Shown here in pieces: positions 54,242-56,257 of a stretch of 56,257 nt of DNA. The stretch comes from a virus: positions 1 to 56,257 of the IMG/VR virus record IMGVR_UViG_3300027754_002235; one strand, written 5' to 3'. A program made the position numbers and the translations under genes. The notes beneath the pieces are model-generated. The model did not search any database and had not been told where the DNA came from. It saw only the letters and a list, made by a program, of their open reading frames with translations. How positions within the stretch are numbered: the first letter of the stretch is position 1; the number at the start of each line of letters is the position of its first letter.

Positions 54242-55153
54242 ATGTCTCTATTACCCGCGCCACGCAAACCTGTAAACTATCTAAATAACAAAGATATTCT
54301 AAAAGAAATACACGAAAGTAAAAACGCATACTGTTGTTTTACTAAACCAGAATATCATCGCTATGACTTTATAGTAGATATGCCGCAAGCACAACTGGAT
54401 GAGAGTCTAGCTTATGCTTTCAAACCCGAAACAATTCAAGTAGCAAAAGAAACACGGGCTCTACGTCTTAGTTTAGAACAAGGATCTAAAGATAGTGTTT
54501 CCCCTGATTCTATACCATTGACAGATTTAATATTTCGTGTAATGACTTGGGATCACGTTCCGGTAGCACCAAAACAACCTCGCAAAACAGTTAAAAAGAA
54601 AACAGCAAAAGATATCTTTGAGTTTGAAGAACCAAATCCAGATGAAATCTTTGCTGACCTAGAAGATAATACAACTAAAGCTGAAGTAGATGACATGGTT
54701 CATGTTAAAGTAAACTTTCCCCCATTCCAACACTATAAAATTGATGAGAACAATACATTCTATTGTGTGGGTAAAAGTCATTGGGAAGGTGATTTACCAA
54801 CTGGTTCTTTTAATAAAGAACATGGTAAAATTACAAACAAACTTGCCCGTATGTATATTATGATGTGTGAAAAATACGCAATGAAATATAATTGGCGTGG
54901 GTATACTTACAATGACGAAATGCGTAACAGTGCTATCTTACAATTAACTTATGTTGGTTTACGATTCAATGAAGCTAAATCAGCTAACCCATTCGCTTAC
55001 TATACAGCCGCTATAACAAATAGCTTCTGTCGTGTATTGAATACAGAAAAACGTAATCAAAACATACGTGATGATATCTTAGAGATTAACGGTCTTAACC
55101 CAAGTTGGAGCCGTCAAGGTTCTGGGTCAAGCAGTACAGTTTACGAAGAATAA
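54242..55153 (+). CDS. gp55: Late sigma factor gp55
   Basis: This 303-aa protein is the phage sigma factor that directs host RNA polymerase to NATAAATA late promoters. I start at MSLLPAPRKPVNYLNNKDIL after AAGGA, although the frame is open further upstream through a TTG. The diagnostic sigma-2-like C-terminal region is YNWRGYTYNDEMRNSAILQL, then GLRFNEAKSANPFAYYTAAI and NTEKRNQNIRDDILEINGLN. The first ~150 residues are an extension with basic and acidic patches (RKTVKKKTAKDIFEFEEPNP) that T4 gp55 (185 residues) does not have. The C-terminus ends SSSTVYEE, without an obvious hydrophobic clamp-binding tail as in T4. The many late octamers on the minus strand are its probable targets. Confidence 0.93.
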   Translation: MSLLPAPRKPVNYLNNKDILKEIHESKNAYCCFTKPEYHRYDFIVDMPQAQLDESLAYAFKPETIQVAKETRALRLSLEQGSKDSVSPDSIPLTDLIFRVMTWDHVPVAPKQPRKTVKKKTAKDIFEFEEPNPDEIFADLEDNTTKAEVDDMVHVKVNFPPFQHYKIDENNTFYCVGKSHWEGDLPTGSFNKEHGKITNKLARMYIMMCEKYAMKYNWRGYTYNDEMRNSAILQLTYVGLRFNEAKSANPFAYYTAAITNSFCRVLNTEKRNQNIRDDILEINGLNPSWSRQGSGSSSTVYEE

Positions 55154-55167
55154 TTTGTCCAATGACA

Positions 55168-55197
55168 TTGCTTTTGTAGTGCCACATCCTATATAAT
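55168..55197 (+). promoter_or_regulatory. Sigma70-like promoter with the gp47 start at +1
   Basis: TTGCTT and a consensus TATAAT are spaced 18 bases apart. The gene 47 ATG begins seven bases after TATAAT, where transcription would start. There is no Shine-Dalgarno sequence before the ATG. Confidence 0.6.
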
Positions 55198-55203
55198 AAA
55201 CAC

Positions 55204-56217
55204 ATGAGTAACCTTTTCAAAAAAGCGGCAGTAATGACAGACCTTCATATTGGTCTAAAATCAAATAGTATAGTTCACAATGAGGACTGTTTAAATTTTG
55301 TTAAGTGGTTTATATCAAAAGCAAAAGATGAAGGATGTGATACTGCAATTATATGCGGGGATTGGCATAATCACCGTGCGAGTATTAACATACATAGTCT
55401 CCATTACTCTATGCAATGTTTAGAATTATTAAATTCTAATTTTACTCAAGTATTCTTTTTAACAGGAAACCATGATTTATACTATAGAGAAAAACGTGAC
55501 GTTCATAGTGTATTATGGGCAGGATATCTTCCAAATGTTCATGTTATTAATGATATTTTTACTGAGGGTGATGTGACTATTTGTCCATGGCTAGTGGGTG
55601 ATGAAGCAAAACAAATTAAAAAATTAAAATCTAAATATATATTTGGGCATTTTGAGCTTCCCAATTTTTACATGAATGCACAAATATTAATGCCTGACCA
55701 TGGTGATATTAATATGGATTCTTTTCCAAATACAGATTTAGTATTCAGTGGTCATTTCCATAAACGGCAAAGCAAAAAGAATGTGTGGTATATAGGTAAC
55801 GCTTTCCCACATAACTATGCTGACGCAGGTGATGACGCACGTGGTATGATGGTACTTGAATGGGGTCAAGACCCGCAATTCTTTAGTTGGCCAAGACAAC
55901 CCTTATATCGTGTATATAAACTAAGTGATGTATTAGAAAACCCTGAGGGCTTGCTATTAATTGATAGTCATGTTAGAGTACATCTTGACATTGATATTAG
56001 TTATGAAGAAGCTAACTTTATCAGAGAAACATTAATACCAGAACATAAACTAAGAGAAATGGCATTGATACCAATGAAAGCAGAACAAACAGAGATAGCT
56101 GGTTCAGATGGATTACGCTTTGAGTCGGTTGACCAAATCGTCATTGACCAAATTAATTCTATTGAATCAAATACTTTTGACAAAAAACTATTGTTGGACA
56201 TTTATAATAACCTATGA
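55204..56217 (+). CDS. gp47: Recombination endonuclease subunit gp47 (Mre11/SbcD-like)
   Basis: This is a 337-aa metallophosphoesterase, the nuclease partner of gp46. In T4 gp46/47 resects ends for recombination and degrades host DNA. Motifs in order are TDLHIG (Asp13, His15), GDWHNHR, GNHDLYY, GHFELPNF and SGHFHKR, all metal ligands of Mre11-type nucleases. The C-terminal ~110 residues form the capping and gp46-contact part (DLVFSGHF to LLLDIYNN). Length matches T4 gp47 (339 residues). It overlaps gene 46 by ATGA and follows gene 55, as in T4-like phages. It is probably expressed from the promoter abutting its start codon. Confidence 0.95.
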   Translation: MSNLFKKAAVMTDLHIGLKSNSIVHNEDCLNFVKWFISKAKDEGCDTAIICGDWHNHRASINIHSLHYSMQCLELLNSNFTQVFFLTGNHDLYYREKRDVHSVLWAGYLPNVHVINDIFTEGDVTICPWLVGDEAKQIKKLKSKYIFGHFELPNFYMNAQILMPDHGDINMDSFPNTDLVFSGHFHKRQSKKNVWYIGNAFPHNYADAGDDARGMMVLEWGQDPQFFSWPRQPLYRVYKLSDVLENPEGLLLIDSHVRVHLDIDISYEEANFIRETLIPEHKLREMALIPMKAEQTEIAGSDGLRFESVDQIVIDQINSIESNTFDKKLLLDIYNNL

Positions 56218-56257
56218 GCATTACCCTTAAGAATATTACCCTTCGCAATTTCCTTTC
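56214..56257 (+). CDS. gp46: Recombination endonuclease subunit gp46, 5' end only
   Basis: Only the first 14 codons are present: MSITLKNITLRNFL. The start overlaps the gene 47 stop (ATGA). The opening fits the N-terminal strand that precedes the Walker A loop of Rad50/SbcC-type ATPases. The call rests mainly on its place after gene 47. Confidence 0.75.
   Translation, partial: MSITLKNITLRNFL

Noticed and set aside
1-56257. tRNA genes, rRNA genes, integrase, attachment sites or insertion sequences
   Set aside because: Short intergenic gaps were inspected and none showed tRNA-like folds or CCA ends. No recombinase or transposase motif was recognised, and no gap exceeds 300 bases.

Overview
This window is a segment of an uncultivated T4-like myovirus genome, A+T-rich by eye. 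The evidence is syntenic and structural. T4-type baseplate genes 48, 53, 5, 25 and 6 lie on the minus strand in head-to-tail order. The late sigma factor gp55 and recombination nuclease gp47/gp46 genes lie on the plus strand at the right end. T4-type late promoters (NATAAATA, often followed by CT) stand in front of many minus-strand genes. I see no tRNA, rRNA, insertion sequence, CRISPR array or integrase. The host cannot be named. An LpxH-like enzyme and a GT9-type (heptosyltransferase-like) protein suggest a Gram-negative bacterium.

Layout. (a) 1-1830: a truncated LpxH-like phosphoesterase, a 37-aa membrane peptide, a coiled-coil/membrane protein, a small secreted protein and a GNAT-like protein that starts with a probable capsid-targeting peptide. 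(b) 1916-8923, minus strand: a TPR-glycosyltransferase, a 2-oxoglutarate oxygenase, a 1178-aa protein with about eleven copies of a GT-A-like module, a NodU-type carbamoyltransferase and a 33-aa basic peptide. (c) 8979-10771, plus strand: an inverted two-gene island holding a radical SAM enzyme and a cytidylyltransferase-cupin fusion. (d) 10772-21178, minus strand: eleven genes whose stops and starts all overlap. They encode a sugar-nucleotide dehydrogenase fused to a methyltransferase, a GT10-like protein, three radical SAM enzymes, a sulfotransferase-like protein, three GT-A-type proteins and two unknowns. (e) 21227-24187: tail-fibre or virion proteins. (f) 24188-42085: one 5965-aa tail/baseplate protein. 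(g) 42112-54118: the baseplate module. (h) 54192 to the end: genes 55, 47 and the start of 46, behind sigma70-like promoters.

How they fit together. Regions b-d look like a complete glycan or small-molecule tailoring pathway: sugar-nucleotide making, glycosyl transfer, carbamoylation, methylation, sulfation, hydroxylation and radical chemistry. It appears to be expressed from late promoters, at the time virions are built. Because it sits beside the tail-fibre genes, the likeliest targets are virion surface proteins or the host envelope. That is inference.

The signals I would follow first are these. Two radical SAM enzymes carry the same five-cysteine domain at opposite ends. The 1178-aa repeat protein has a C-terminal domain related to the 317-aa GT-like protein. 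Two inverted repeats enclose a late promoter plus ribosome binding site, the layout known for T4 genes e, soc and 49. Several promoters sit so close to a start codon that the transcript should be leaderless.
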